Part shown: positions 1 through 10,508 of the stretch, one piece after another
Numbering within the stretch: the first letter of the stretch is position 1
Layout: each line of letters opens with the position of its first letter
Assembly: GCA_001592805.2 (NCBI GenBank)
Contig: CP051140.1
Location: 2,171,501 to 2,235,500, forward strand
Direction: 5' to 3'
DNA: 64,000 nucleotides
DNA from: Peltaster fructicola
Lineage: Eukaryota; Ascomycota; Dothideomycetes
Notes under the pieces: model-generated
The model's database searches: none
What the model was told of the DNA's origin: nothing
Seen by the model: only the letters and a program-made list of their open reading frames with translations
Position numbers and translations under genes: made by a program

Positions 1-1
1 C

Positions 2-1156
2 TCCGTTGCACTAGGCCGAATATCACAACTCCCAAGATCGATCGTTGATGTTGAGAAGCCGCAAATCATCGACCACGTCGAAGCACAGCCCTGGAAAGCC
101 TATGAGGAGACGATCTCGAACAACGCCGCAGTCATACAGCCTTCGCAGCCGACGACGTTCTCACATGTCCTCAGTCAATTGTGCGAAATGGCTAGCGATG
201 TTGCCAATACGTTCTACGCGCCGAAGGAGAGTTTCACAAGCAGGAAATTAGCAGCGACCTACACACAATTCCAAGAGTGGTACGGTGGACTCCCCTCGGC
301 ATTCTGGTTGGACAACACGGCTCTTCCGCATGTCATTGTCCTTCATATGTGCTACCATGTCTGCATTCTACAGTACGTATCGAAGACATGCTTGTGGTAC
401 CATGCTAATATGTATAGCTTGTTTCGCCCATACATCAAGCTCGATCTTCGCGGCGCAAATCTATATCCACGCGATGCGTGCACGAACGCGGCTAACGAGA
501 TATCGAGGTTAATGAACGCGCTTCGTGCATTGTATGGTCTACGGCGTGTATCTGTAGCAGTCATCAGTAACCTACTCTCTGCGAGCACAATACATCTGCT
601 CAACCTGCCACAAGAGACAGCAGCAACAAACCTGACCCAAGCAATGCACGATTTGCAGACGTTGTCGGTCAATCACCCATACGCGGCACGATGTCTGGAC
701 ATCACACGATCATTGGCAGTGAAATGGGGCATAAGTCTGCCTGAAGAAGCGATAATGAACAATTTTCGATTCAACAGCACATTGTCCTCTCCGTCTGCGT
801 CGATATTCTACGCGTCGTCTGCTCCACGACAGCAATCGTCAAGCAGCAGGGAGCGATCTGGAGGAGGCAGTAATGAGTCTCCGTTCGCGCCGCCCGATCA
901 GCAAGCTATGAATGACAGCTTCGATGCGATGACACAAGCCGCAACATCGTCGACACAAATGCCCTTTTGGTCCCCATACACTGGAACACCGCAAGGTCGA
1001 GACCAGCATTATGATTTCCAGCAGAGTCCGTACCATGGATGGCAAACGTACCATCCACAGCAGCACCAAGAAGAGTCGAGACGACAATCCACAGGCGAGC
1101 GACAGGATGAGCAGCAGAACGCACAGCAAGGCATGTGGCAGTGGGACCATCATTGA
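2..1156 (+). CDS. C-terminal part of a fungal-specific (Zn2Cys6-type) transcription factor, 5' end outside window
   Basis: The frame is open from base 2, so the start codon and any Zn2Cys6 DNA-binding cluster lie before the window. The N-terminal visible residues (SVALGRISQLPR) and the later segment YHVCILHLFRPY resemble the regulatory fungal-specific transcription factor domain of NirA/XlnR-like regulators. That second segment exists only after removing an intron at 373-417 (GTACGT...TATAG, branch GCTAAT). The intron is 45 nt and has no in-frame stop. After the helical domain, roughly the last 130 residues are rich in Ser, Gln, His and Pro and look disordered, as in activation regions of this class. 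It ends at TGA 1154-1156. A nuclear regulator is likely; its target genes cannot be inferred, and the neighbouring GLR1 starts about 620 bp downstream on the same strand. Confidence 0.8.
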   Translation, partial: SVALGRISQLPRSIVDVEKPQIIDHVEAQPWKAYEETISNNAAVIQPSQPTTFSHVLSQLCEMASDVANTFYAPKESFTSRKLAATYTQFQEWYGGLPSAFWLDNTALPHVIVLHMCYHVCILQYVSKTCLWYHANMYSLFRPYIKLDLRGANLYPRDACTNAANEISRLMNALRALYGLRRVSVAVISNLLSASTIHLLNLPQETAATNLTQAMHDLQTLSVNHPYAARCLDITRSLAVKWGISLPEEAIMNNFRFNSTLSSPSASIFYASSAPRQQSSSSRERSGGGSNESPFAPPDQQAMNDSFDAMTQAATSSTQMPFWSPYTGTPQGRDQHYDFQQSPYHGWQTYHPQQHQEESRRQSTGERQDEQQNAQQGMWQWDHH

Positions 1157-1428
1157 AAGGATGCTATGAAGAGCCGGAAGAGGATAATGGATAATCTATG
1201 GCCAACAGCAGGGATTTCACCTGCGCGCTCAACGACCGAACGAGTGACAGTAAGCAGCCTTGCGCTCCAGTCATCAGCAGGACGCCGCATCAATTTGACG
1301 TGCTCATCAACCGTCGGGCAATCGCGATCGCGAAGAAGTGCACGCTGAGACGCAGACGCGCTGCTTCATCCACTCGAGAGAAAGGTCGATACTGTTGAGA
1401 GGCGGCCAGGAGCATATGGACAACGATC

Positions 1429-1455
1429 GAGGAGGAGGAGGAGGAGGAGGAGGAG
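1429..1455. repeat. GAG trinucleotide microsatellite (9 units)
   Basis: Nine perfect GAG units lie in the intergenic region between the transcription factor and GLR1, followed by a degenerate tail (AACGAGGAG). No convincing gene covers it. It is a simple-sequence tract likely to vary in length between strains. Confidence 0.9.
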
Positions 1456-1629
1456 AACGAGGAGAACAAGAACTCCCCAAACGAAACCTTGCACGCACTC
1501 AGAATTCGTTTGAGTGTTGATTGTGGAAAAGCTGATGTTGGCGGTGAGTGATAGAGGAGGTAACAGTATAGCTTTCGGTCTGTACTACAAAACGTCCTGT
1601 GATGGTCACACCGCATAGAGGCTCCTGCT

Positions 1630-1712
1630 CAGAGATGTGGGATCATGCTGCGCGGTACTCACGATACTGCCCAGAGATGTGGAATCATGCTGCACTGCAC
1701 TTACTCATCGTG
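1630..1712. repeat. Two-copy 42-bp tandem duplication in the GLR1 upstream region
   Basis: Two adjacent copies share CAGAGATGTGG(G/A)ATCATGC at 1630 and 1672, a period of 42 bp. The 3' halves are more diverged (both contain ACTCA(C/T)GAT-like sequence). The pair ends about 65 bp before the first GLR1 ATG, so it falls in the promoter or 5' leader. The rest of the 620-bp intergenic region shows no gene. Confidence 0.8.
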
Positions 1713-1757
1713 TATTGGAACTACTAGAATAATCGATCGGTGATCTAGACTATCAAT

Positions 1758-2045
1758 ATGTGGTCCATTTTGCACTATGTTCGTTACGGCAGCAGCGGAA
1801 TTTCTAAGCTATCGATTGCATCACAACAAGTCTCTGCGTCATACCTTGCACCCCTCTGTCAGCAGTACCACGTCCTTCGTCTCAGAGATTGTGTCAGTGG
1901 TGCGAGAAGGTCATCTTCACGCATCCTCTTTCTTGATCAAGCTGTCTCTCTCACCAACCTTGCGCCTCTTCGTCTCGGCACCAACCAGACTGGCGAACAC
2001 AGCATCCGTTCAGCGGCTCAGCAACGTCTCAAGGCACTTTTCTAG
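1758..2045 (+). promoter_or_regulatory. Overlapping out-of-frame upstream ORF at the GLR1 5' end
   Basis: An ATG at 1758 lies 19 nt before the first GLR1 ATG (1777), in another frame. It runs 95 codons and stops at TAG 2043-2045, which is 13 nt before the second in-frame GLR1 ATG at 2059. The encoded peptide resembles nothing I know. The arrangement could reduce initiation at 1777 and favour starting at 2059 by leaky scanning or reinitiation. It matters only if transcripts begin upstream of 1758, which the sequence cannot show. Confidence 0.45.
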
Positions 2046-3456
2046 CACACAGGCAGACATGGCACCCATTCAGAAAGAGGTCGACTTTCTGGTCATAGGA
2101 GGAGGTTCCGGTGGACTGGCCGCTGCGCGACGAGCCAGTGGCATGTATGGTGTGAAGGCCATGGCGATCGAGAACAAGAGATTGGGTGGCACATGTGTGA
2201 ACGTGGGTTGCGTGCCAAAGAAGATTGTGTGGTACGCAGCTACGATGGCAGAGTCGATCAAGGAGGCAAAGGCATACGGGTTCAGTGTCAATCAGACTGC
2301 TCCATTTGACTGGCCAACCTTCAAGCACAAGCGAGATGCATACATCAAGAGGCTGAACGGCATTTATGAGAAGAACTTGGGCAACGACAAGGTTGAGTAC
2401 CTGCACGGTACTGCAAGCTTTGTCGACCAGCACAACGTCAAGGTCGTCCTGGATGACAAGAGCGAGGTCAGCGTCAAGGCTAAGAAGATTCTCATTGCAG
2501 TCGGTGGACACCCTAACTTCCCTCCTGTTGAGGGAGCTGAGCTTGGTATTACTTCGGATGGATTCTTTGACATCGAGAAGCAGCCCAAGCGAGTCGCAGT
2601 CGTCGGTGGTGGCTATATTGCTGTCGAAATGGCTGGCATGTTCAACGCGCTTGGCACAGAAACACACTTCTTCCTTCGCCACGACAAGTTCCTACGCACG
2701 TTCGACCCGATGATCCAGGACAAGCTGGTGGACGAGTACAAGCGATTGGGCGTCAAGTTCCACACGAACTCGTCACAGTCAAAGCTCGAGGATATCGGTA
2801 ATGGACAGAAGAGACTGCACTACAAGGACTCGGATGGTGAGGGCACGCTGGATGTTGACACCGTGCTGTGGGCCATTGGTCGATCACCAGAGCTCGAGAA
2901 GCTCAACTTGGATGTTACAAAGGTCAAGACCGACAAGAAGGGCCACATCAGCGTCGATGATTACCAGAACACGAATATCGACAACATCTATGCGCTTGGA
3001 GATGTCTGCGACAAGGGCTTCGAGTTGACACCAGTAGCTATCGCAGCCGGTCGAAGATTGGCGGATCGACTCTTTGGTGGTAAGGAGGACTCTCGTCTCA
3101 TCTATGACAACATCCCATCTGTGGTTTTCGCACATCCAGAGTGTGGCAGCATCGGCCTGACCGAGCCAGAAGCACGTGAGAAGTACGGCGACGACAACAT
3201 CAAGGTCTACAGCAGTAGCTTCACAGCCATGTACTATTCTATGATGGAGCAGGACGACAAGGCACCTACTGCCTACAAGCTCATCGTCACTGGTAAGGAG
3301 GAGAAGGTTATTGGAATGCACATCCTTGGTCTAGGATCGGGTGAGATCCTGCAAGGATTCGGTGTTGCCATCAAGATGGGTGCTACTAAGGCCGATTTCG
3401 ATCGCTGTGTTGCTATCCATCCAACATCGGCAGAGGAGCTGGTAACAATGAAGTAG
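1777..3456 (+). CDS. GLR1: Glutathione reductase, with mitochondrial-type N-terminal extension
   Basis: The product reduces glutathione disulfide with NADPH, maintaining cytosolic and mitochondrial thiol redox. The 559-residue frame has no intron. The catalytic core begins near a second in-frame Met at residue 95 (ATG 2059). It has the FAD-binding GGGSGG motif, the redox disulfide GGTCVNVGC (Cys140 and Cys145), the NADPH-binding [13 protein letters not shown] near residue 275, and the C-terminal HPTSAEE with the catalytic His548. The first 94 residues are rich in Ser, Arg, Leu and Ala, lack acidic residues near the end ([13 protein letters not shown]), and look like a mitochondrial presequence; yeast GLR1 also makes two isoforms from two in-frame AUGs. 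A short uORF and a tandem duplication lie upstream. Family assignment is very secure; use of both starts is inference. Confidence 0.97.
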   Translation: MFVTAAAEFLSYRLHHNKSLRHTLHPSVSSTTSFVSEIVSVVREGHLHASSFLIKLSLSPTLRLFVSAPTRLANTASVQRLSNVSRHFSSTQADMAPIQKEVDFLVIGGGSGGLAAARRASGMYGVKAMAIENKRLGGTCVNVGCVPKKIVWYAATMAESIKEAKAYGFSVNQTAPFDWPTFKHKRDAYIKRLNGIYEKNLGNDKVEYLHGTASFVDQHNVKVVLDDKSEVSVKAKKILIAVGGHPNFPPVEGAELGITSDGFFDIEKQPKRVAVVGGGYIAVEMAGMFNALGTETHFFLRHDKFLRTFDPMIQDKLVDEYKRLGVKFHTNSSQSKLEDIGNGQKRLHYKDSDGEGTLDVDTVLWAIGRSPELEKLNLDVTKVKTDKKGHISVDDYQNTNIDNIYALGDVCDKGFELTPVAIAAGRRLADRLFGGKEDSRLIYDNIPSVVFAHPECGSIGLTEPEAREKYGDDNIKVYSSSFTAMYYSMMEQDDKAPTAYKLIVTGKEEKVIGMHILGLGSGEILQGFGVAIKMGATKADFDRCVAIHPTSAEELVTMK

Positions 3457-3671
3457 ATATAGCTTGGAGAGAGAGCTGGTAATTCATATAAATGCAAAAT
3501 TCATCTCTATGAACGCTCGCCCTGCAGCTATTATGCATCGTACAAAGGCTTGGCAGGATTACCAGGGTCCAGAGCCATTGCTAAACTTATAGCTGAACTT
3601 TCTTGGGACAACTTGCCCCTCAAGCCATACATTGGCAGCACCAGAATCACACTCTTTTACACCAAGCAGTC

Positions 3672-4896
3672 ATGCCGTCCACACTCGTTTCGACCGTCGT
3701 GCAGGAGTCTGGCGTCAGACAGAGAGAAGAGAGGGAGGTGGAGGATGTTCCTCAAGCGAAGGCACACACATTGAACACAAATCAAGAGCATGACCGATTT
3801 TACTGGACGTACACAGAAGAGCCACACAGGACAAGGAGGCAGGCCATCATCAAGGCACATCCGGAGGTCAGTTGGGAAGAGTGATGCCACAGTTCTCGAC
3901 TGACCATACAGGTTCTCAAGTTATGCGGTCCGGAACCATTGACGTTTCCTCTTGTTCTTGCGGTGGTTGCCTTGCAGATTGGTTGTGCCTATGCACTGAA
4001 AGATGCAGCATTCTTCTCACTGCCGTACTTCCTTACAGCGTACATCGTTGGAGGTACGGCGAATCAAAACCTGTTCTTGGCGATACATGAGATTTCGCAC
4101 AACCTGGCCTTCAAATCACCACTGGCCAACAGACTTCTTGCCGTTCTTGCGAACTTACCCATAGGCATCCCATACTCAGCGTCCTTCAGAGTGAGTCGTC
4201 TCGGAGAGCAGCTGACTGCAGACTGACCATGCTTAGCCATATCATCTGACGCATCACAAGTCCCTCGGTGTGGAAGGTCTTGATGTCGACCTTCCTACTG
4301 CCCTGGAAGCATGGTTTCTCGACAGCGTCGCTGGTAAAGCATTCTTCGCAACCTTCCAGATCCTCTTCTACGCACTCCGACCTATGGCGATATACAAGGT
4401 ACCATTCACTGGCATACACTTTTTCAACATTGCCGTTCAGGTGGCATTCGACGTTGCAATCTACAAGACGATGGGCGGACATGCTTTGGGATACTTCATC
4501 TTTTCGTCATTCCTTGCCGGATCACTACATCCTTGTGCTGGCCACTTCATCGCCGAGCACTATGTATTCCAGCAGCACACAAAGTCGAAAGAAGGCACGC
4601 TATACGGCTCATCGAAGCGTCTTGGTGTGGCCCCTCCAGAGACCTTCTCCTACTATGGTCCTCTCAACTGGCTGACCTACAACGTCGGTCTACACAACGA
4701 GCACCACGATTTCCCAGCCATACCATGGACCCGCCTCTGGAAGCTGAATGAGATCGCGAATGAGTTTTACTGCGATTTGCCTTGTCATCACAGTTGGATC
4801 GGCGTCATCGGACAATTCATCATCGATAAGGAAGTCGGCTTGTGGTGCCGTGTCAAGAGAAATGAAGGTGGCCGCAAGGTTGGCGAGCAGAAATGA
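3672..4896 (+). CDS. dsd1: Sphingolipid delta-4 desaturase (dihydroceramide desaturase)
   Basis: The product introduces the 4,5-trans double bond into the sphingoid base of dihydroceramide in the ER membrane. Three exons, 3672-3866, 3912-4190 and 4237-4896, with phase-0 introns of 45 and 46 nt, encode 377 aa. The N-terminus has the lipid-desaturase stretch FYWTYTEEPHRTRR. All three histidine boxes of the diiron centre are present: HEISH (124-128), HLTHH (161-165) and HNEHH (311-315), the last followed by DFPAIPW as in DES1/DEGS proteins. Hydrophobic helices surround the boxes (for example PLVLAVVALQIG). The ATG at 3672 is preceded by CAGTC and gives the usual short acidic N-terminus. Length and motif spacing match the family. 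It follows GLR1 by 215 bp on the same strand as a separate gene. Confidence 0.95.
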
Positions 4897-5648
4897 TTGT
4901 TACACGATAAATATGACATAGACTGATAGACATGAATGGATCACTCACCTGAGCTAGACTTGTGTCATATCTTGACTGGATGCCATGCCTGAGCGAGGCT
5001 GTAATCAACGATCGTAGCTGTACTTAGCCTCGCAGGTTGATGAGCTGCGTAAGGAGCAAGCGCACTGTGGGCAACTACAACCATCGGTGGCATAGCAAGC
5101 GAGTGCCATCGTCATTCAACACAGCTCTCGTTACCACAATCATTGATGACAACAGCAATGCAGTGGAGACATGCAGCAAGGACACTACGTTCGTCACCGA
5201 CCCGAAGGAAGCACCGTTGGGAACCTCCAACCGAACGACGAAGGACAAATCTCACATAAGATGAAAGATGAAGTGATGCAAAACCAGATACAGAATATAC
5301 ACAAAAGACGGAATCAGCCCATCAACCAGTGAGTGATGCATTCCAAGAAAAGCCTGCTTTGTCCCGAGTCTTCACGTTTTGCCCAATTGCCAAGAATGCT
5401 TGCGAATGCACACTGAGTAAGAGTATCATTATGTAGTTGGACCATTATCGACAAAAGAGGAATTGCGTTGATGTGTGAAGGCCAGAGAAAGAACAATAGA
5501 GGTTGTAAATGCTTTATCCCGGAGTGAACCCCAGCAACAAGAGACGACCAAGTGCTCTGTTGCTCCTCAAACAAGGATTGACAGTGCAGCTCACGGGTAT
5601 ATGTCATCGATTCATGAAGACACTAACACGCCAATGGAGAGCAATCGT
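4897..5648. other. Intergenic, convergent 3' ends
   Basis: About 750 bp between the convergent desaturase and wall-protein genes. Short open frames occur on both strands, but none has recognisable sequence, splice structure or low-complexity coding character. It probably holds the two 3' UTRs. Confidence 0.6.
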
Positions 5649-7847
5649 CTAGTACCCAGTTGGCTTGTTGGCTGGCTGGGCGTAACCCTGGCCACCGTAT
5701 CCGTAGACGCTGGTGGATGACCATGCGGCGCTGCTTGTTGCGGCAGCTGAGCTCTCAGCTGGTGCAGAGGTGGTTGGTGCAAATGTGAATGATGGTGGAG
5801 CGTAGGTGCTCTCTGCTGACTTTGAGGTCACTGGTGCCTCGGATGAGACAACAACTGGGCTGGAAGAGACCTTTGGTGCCTCAGATGAGACAACAACTGC
5901 AGATGAGCTGACGGCTGCAGCAGAGGAGCTGGCGACTGCGGCAGATGAGCTGGCAACAACGGCAGATGAAGTCTCACCACCGTAGTATGGTGGAATGACA
6001 GCAGATGAGGTGACAGCGGCAGCAGACGAGCTGACGGCGGCGGCAGAGCTGGACTCACCGCCGTAGTATGGTGGGACGACAGCAGATGAAGTCACCTTGG
6101 CGGCAGATGAGGAAGCCTCAACCTTGGATGAGCTGGAAACACCTGCGGAGGTGCTCTTGTGCTTGTGGCTGTGGCTGTGGGATCCGGAAGCTGGCTTGGA
6201 CTTGGTGATGAAGCCAGATGATGCCGAAGCAGTTGACTTGTACACTGGTGCCGATGACTCCTTGTTGGCTGCTGAGGACTTCTGAGCGGCGGCAGATGAA
6301 GTGCCGGCGGCCTGGCTCTGAGCAGAGTACTGGCCAGCTGGGATGGTGACAGTGACGATACCTCCGTTGTGTCCAGAGACGGTGGTGGTGATTGGTGCTC
6401 CCCAAGTGGTGGTCTCGGCAGCCTTGGTGACAGTGACGTAGACGGTCTCCTTCTCAGTGACAGTGGTTGGGACACAGACACCCTGGGATGTCATGGCACC
6501 AGCAGATGACTGAGCGGCGGCAGCAGAGGAAACAGCGGCCTGGGAGATGACAGAGTTCACTGGGTAGACGGTGATAATGTTGGTGACAGTTGAGGTGGAT
6601 GAGATGGTGATGGTACCAGTGCTCTTACCGGCAGCGGAGCTCTGTGCGGCGGCAGATGAGGTGACCTGGGCAGCAGATGAAGAAGCTGGGCGGGTGAGGG
6701 TAAGAGTCTGGGTGATCAGCTGAGTAGATGTGGAGTGGAAAGTCTGAGTGATGACAGTCTTGGACTCGCCAGTGCCACGAGTGTAGGTGTACTCAGTTGC
6801 GGTGGTAGCCTTGTAGGTGGAGACGGTGGTGGTGGTAACAACGCTCTCAGATCCGTACCAGGTCATGGACTGGACGCCCTGGGTGCTGCTCTGAGCAGCG
6901 GCAGAGGAGGAAGCTGGCTTAGTTGAAACGACACCGGTGCTTGCCTTGGTGGAGGACTGAGCGGCAGCGGAGGATGAAGCTGGCTTGCTGGATGCACCAG
7001 ATGATGCTGCCTTTCCGCTGCTGGTAGCCTTTGTCTCAGTGCAGGTGGTAGATGCCTGGGAAGAGCTCTTTCCGGCAGCAGATGAGGAGGCCTTGGAGAC
7101 TGGTGCAGATGAGCTGACCTCAGCCTTAGAGCTGGATGCAGCAGCGGAGGAAGAGGCCTTGTAGACTGGAGCAGATGAGCTGATCTCAGCCTTGGAGCTG
7201 GAGGAGGCAGCAGCAGAAGAAGATCCGTAGTAGACTGGTGCGGAGCTCTCAACAACCTTGGAGCTGCTGACCTCGGCCTTGGAGCTGGATGCAACAACGG
7301 TGGATGAACCGCCGTAGTACACTGGTGCAGAGCTGGTGATCTCAGCCTTGGAGCTGGATGCAACGACAGTGGATGAGCCGTAGTAGACTGGTGCGGAGCT
7401 CTCAACGACCTTTGAGCTTGAGACCTCGGCCTTGCTTGATGACTCGACAACTGGCTTGCTTGAAGAGACCTCAGCCTTTGAGGAGCTCTCGACCATCTTG
7501 CTGGAGTGCTCGTAGTATGGTGGTGCGGAAGTCTCGCCGCCGTAGTATGGTGGAATGACGGCAGATGAGGTCACCTGTGCGGCAGAGGAAGACTCCTTGG
7601 CGGCAGAAGAAGAGACAACGGCCTTGGATGAAGATACGGCTGCGGCGCTGGATGTCTCGTAGACTGGTGGCACAACTGGCGCGGAGGAAGTTGGTGCTGC
7701 CTTGCTGGAGGAGACAGCCCAAGTGCTGCTGCTGTGCTCATATCCATATGGCTGGTCATATCCTGCTGGCTGCTCTCCGTAGTAGCCCTGAGCGTATGCC
7801 GAGGCGACGAGGCCTGCGACAACGGCGATCTTGCTGAATGTCTGCAT
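5649..7847 (-). CDS. Ser/Ala-rich secreted cell-wall-type protein with repeated Tyr-Tyr modules
   Basis: The 732-residue protein starts with a clear secretion signal (hydrophobic IAVVAGLVASAYA, probable cleavage near residue 19). Most of the mature chain is Ser, Ala, Thr and Val. Modules of the type KAEVSSSKVVESSAPVYYG recur in the N-terminal half, and VTSSAV(I/V)PPYYGGE recurs at both ends. A middle section is Thr-rich (TTTTVST, TQTFHST), and a histidine patch (SHSHSHKHK) lies near residue 570. Such composition suggests a heavily O-mannosylated wall or surface protein. No hydrophobic C-terminal GPI-attachment tail is visible (it ends ANKPTGY), so it may be covalently or non-covalently wall-bound, or released. 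The codon pattern is highly repetitive. Function is unknown. A TATA-like element sits about 100 bp upstream (near 7950). Confidence 0.85.
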   Translation of the reverse strand: MQTFSKIAVVAGLVASAYAQGYYGEQPAGYDQPYGYEHSSSTWAVSSSKAAPTSSAPVVPPVYETSSAAAVSSSKAVVSSSAAKESSSAAQVTSSAVIPPYYGGETSAPPYYEHSSKMVESSSKAEVSSSKPVVESSSKAEVSSSKVVESSAPVYYGSSTVVASSSKAEITSSAPVYYGGSSTVVASSSKAEVSSSKVVESSAPVYYGSSSAAASSSSKAEISSSAPVYKASSSAAASSSKAEVSSSAPVSKASSSAAGKSSSQASTTCTETKATSSGKAASSGASSKPASSSAAAQSSTKASTGVVSTKPASSSAAAQSSTQGVQSMTWYGSESVVTTTTVSTYKATTATEYTYTRGTGESKTVITQTFHSTSTQLITQTLTLTRPASSSAAQVTSSAAAQSSAAGKSTGTITISSTSTVTNIITVYPVNSVISQAAVSSAAAAQSSAGAMTSQGVCVPTTVTEKETVYVTVTKAAETTTWGAPITTTVSGHNGGIVTVTIPAGQYSAQSQAAGTSSAAAQKSSAANKESSAPVYKSTASASSGFITKSKPASGSHSHSHKHKSTSAGVSSSSKVEASSSAAKVTSSAVVPPYYGGESSSAAAVSSSAAAVTSSAVIPPYYGGETSSAVVASSSAAVASSSAAAVSSSAVVVSSEAPKVSSSPVVVSSEAPVTSKSAESTYAPPSFTFAPTTSAPAESSAAATSSAAWSSTSVYGYGGQGYAQPANKPTGY

Positions 7848-9598
7848 TTTGAATGTGTTGGTTTCGAAGGAAAGTAAAATTGGTCGATTGGTGGATCTGC
7901 TGACGATGGCGACGAACGCGGAGGTTCGATTAACGAGTGACTGTGAAGATTATAAAAGAATGTAGTCGCCTGTGGATAGGCTGTGAAAGAGAGTGAGCGT
8001 CGCCTCGTGAGGTTGTGAATGATGGGAAGAAGAGCGAGACAGACGAGGGAAGAGACAAGGTAAAAAGAGGAGACTGGACTGTGAACCCCCCTGCTCTACC
8101 GCTACGACTGCAACATCGCCGAACGAAAGGCCAGCGCTGCATCCTGTCGTAATTTAGAAAATGAGGCTACTGACAACGTCGTCAGGGGCAGGCGCATTGT
8201 TCATTGGCCGGAAGGATGACGGCGACAAAGAAGCTGAAGTTTAAAGCTCGACGTCAGCCCCTATCACTGGATTGTTCTTCCGTAGCCGCTGCAGGTACCA
8301 GGTACGCCGCTGTTGAAATTATGGGTCCGACAGGTATTGTTTCTCGTCGCTGACTCTTTGTGCAAGGGTATGGCGATGAACAGTCGGCTTTCCTTGAGAC
8401 CAAGTGGTGTGGCGTTATGGCGAATACTGCTGCAACAAGCCTGCGTTGTGTGCGATGCACATCTCACACAAAGCTGTGGGAATTTGTAGAGTTGTGGCTC
8501 TTTGAAGGATGCAGCGCCCAATGTCTCGATTAGGCTGTTCGTACTGCCAATCTTAGTGGCCAATAGCGGCACTGGCCAGTGTGGTGTTTCGCACTGGTCC
8601 AGATGAGCCACTTCGCCCTCAAGTCCTTTTATTATTCGATGCTGACGAGCGTGTCGGCGCCGTCGCTCGTCATATCGCCAGTCCAGTACGCGATGGCAAA
8701 CACGCCTCTGGAGAAGCGCACTACTAGCCGACTCATCAATGCTCACACAAAGGAGAGCGTATATTCGCCTTCATTCGTGCGCAGGCACCCAACACCATTC
8801 TTACAAGCGCTCGCTCAGCTTACCCAACAGAACGTGCTCTGTCAGCAGACTCCTGGACTGCTGCGCAGCGAGCTATGCGTGCCTGAATGTCCGTGAGCCT
8901 GCTCTTGCAACATTGGCGTAGGCCTTTGCAACATGACCGTGCTGCATTGACCCATGGCTCCATCGGCACTCCAACTCGTGTAGGTATGTGGTGTCTCGTG
9001 CATACGTAGGCGATCAACGTGACGCTCGAGCCGGATGCTTGTTCTGGTGGCTTGTTCCGATATGGTTCGCTCGAGTGCTCATTTCCCTATGACCGACGAT
9101 CCTCTACGGCTGTGGCGGCAGAATAGATGCGTGTAGATCTCTGTATGATCATTTAAGAAAAGTGGTGGCTTATTGAAGAAGGAAGATTAAATGTGGACAG
9201 GTTGTTTGAAATGAAATATCTTCCTTAGCAAAGGGATGGACTTGAACGCAATGGAATGTGTGCGCACGTGGACCTTCGTCTGGCTGGGGTAGCCACGAGA
9301 CATGTCATTTTGAGCTGTTCTAGTATCGATTGCTGTGACGGCGAGATTGGCGATGCTCCTCACGATGCCTCGCTAGAGGTATGTGGCATCATCAAGTTCC
9401 GACGCCATTGATCTGTGCAGCAGCAATAGACTAACATCTCGGACGCCTCTTGTGTATTGTAATGCACCTCACTGGACCGGGCAAAGGAAGCACTATCAAG
9501 TGAGTGCCGTCAATCCTGTAGAGCAGCAACACGTATCTAGCTGTCACCTCTTCCCATGATATAATCCGCAGCATCAGCGTGCTAGATGCCTCCTCACC
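7848..9598. other. Intergenic, 1.75 kb
   Basis: Contains the promoter and 5' leader of the wall-protein gene on the minus strand, with an AT-rich TTATAAAAG near 7950-7958. Frames at 8264-8746 (minus) and 8579-8896 (plus) are open but have no family resemblance, no splice signals and gene-unlike composition. I see no further gene or repeat. Confidence 0.6.
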
Positions 9599-10508
9599 TT
9601 ACAGAATCCCGGGTATAACTGCTTTACGCTTACCAACACGCTCCTTTCCGAACTCTTTGATGTACCAGCGATGACCGGACAGAGCGCGAGGCGTCATGGT
9701 GGTGATCTCGTTGATCAAGAATGCCCTTGCCGGTACGCAGTCCCATCCAGCCACCACATAGAAGCCGAGCCACTCGATCCATTCGCAGAAGTAATGCGCG
9801 TGAGTGACATAATGGAAGAGTCCGTTCTTCGGCAGCATATAGAACTTCTTCACACCCTCGACTGGCTTGCCGTCCTTCTCGGCCTGCTGCTTCTGTCTGC
9901 GAGCTGCAGCGCGTCGTATCTCGCGAAGGTCATCGTCGTGGAAGAAATTCGCTAGCAGAGCCCATCCCCATATCACCAGACCAACTTCAATGACATACAC
10001 TCTTCCTGCCCAGTCCTCGACTGTGTTTGGGCCGTAGCCGGCAGCCCAGCCTCCGATGGAGAGGCCGTTGATGATATTGAAGGACAGCGCACTGAAGAAG
10101 ACCAGCGGGTGGATGGGCGACATGGATGGGTTGAGTAGGAGTGGTGAGATGAGTGCGCGATAGATGTAGTGAATCACGTAGAGTCCAGCGACTGTCCAGT
10201 TGCCCCATGGCAGTCCTTCGAGGCCTTCGTACTGTGGAATAGTGAAAATGCAGTACAGCAGCGTGATCGGACCTGCGGATTCCATCACAGCCCACGCCCA
10301 TTTTCCTGGTAGGTTGAACTTCGAATCAATCGAAGTCTTGCCTTGCGGGTAGAAGTCGGTCAGCCATTGTATGCCAGTGAACTGTACTGTCAGTCGAGTC
10401 GCGCAAACAGGACGTGGTGCATACCACAGGGAACATCTGCCATGCGAAGACAAGCAACTCCCAGTTGGGACGCGTAAGGACAGGCAGATCCTGCAATATG
10501 GATGCCAT
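9599..10508 (-). CDS. 3-oxo-5-alpha-steroid 4-dehydrogenase-like membrane reductase
   Basis: Two exons, 10508-10425 and 10381-9599, separated by a 43-nt intron (GTATGC...TACAG, branch CTGAC), encode 288 aa. The N-terminus MASILQDLPVLTRPNWELL, the internal PQGKTS and the C-terminal PRALSGHRWYIKEFG...KRKAVIPGIL follow the steroid 5-alpha-reductase family, which uses NADPH to reduce an enone double bond in sterols or related lipids in the ER. Several hydrophobic helices are visible (for example GPITLLYCIF and VIEVGLVIWGWALL). Starting upstream in the longer open frame would give a Cys-rich N-terminus unlike the family, so I use the ATG at 10508. In filamentous fungi the physiological substrate of this subfamily is not established, and the length is typical. 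Confidence 0.85.

Noticed and set aside
2029-2682. 217-codon open frame antisense to GLR1
   Set aside because: Mirror frame of a conserved enzyme; codon bias of GLR1 keeps the antisense open and the product resembles nothing.
8264-8746. 160-codon minus-strand frame upstream of the wall-protein gene
   Set aside because: Arg/His/Cys-rich chance composition, no family match by eye, no splice or promoter signs.
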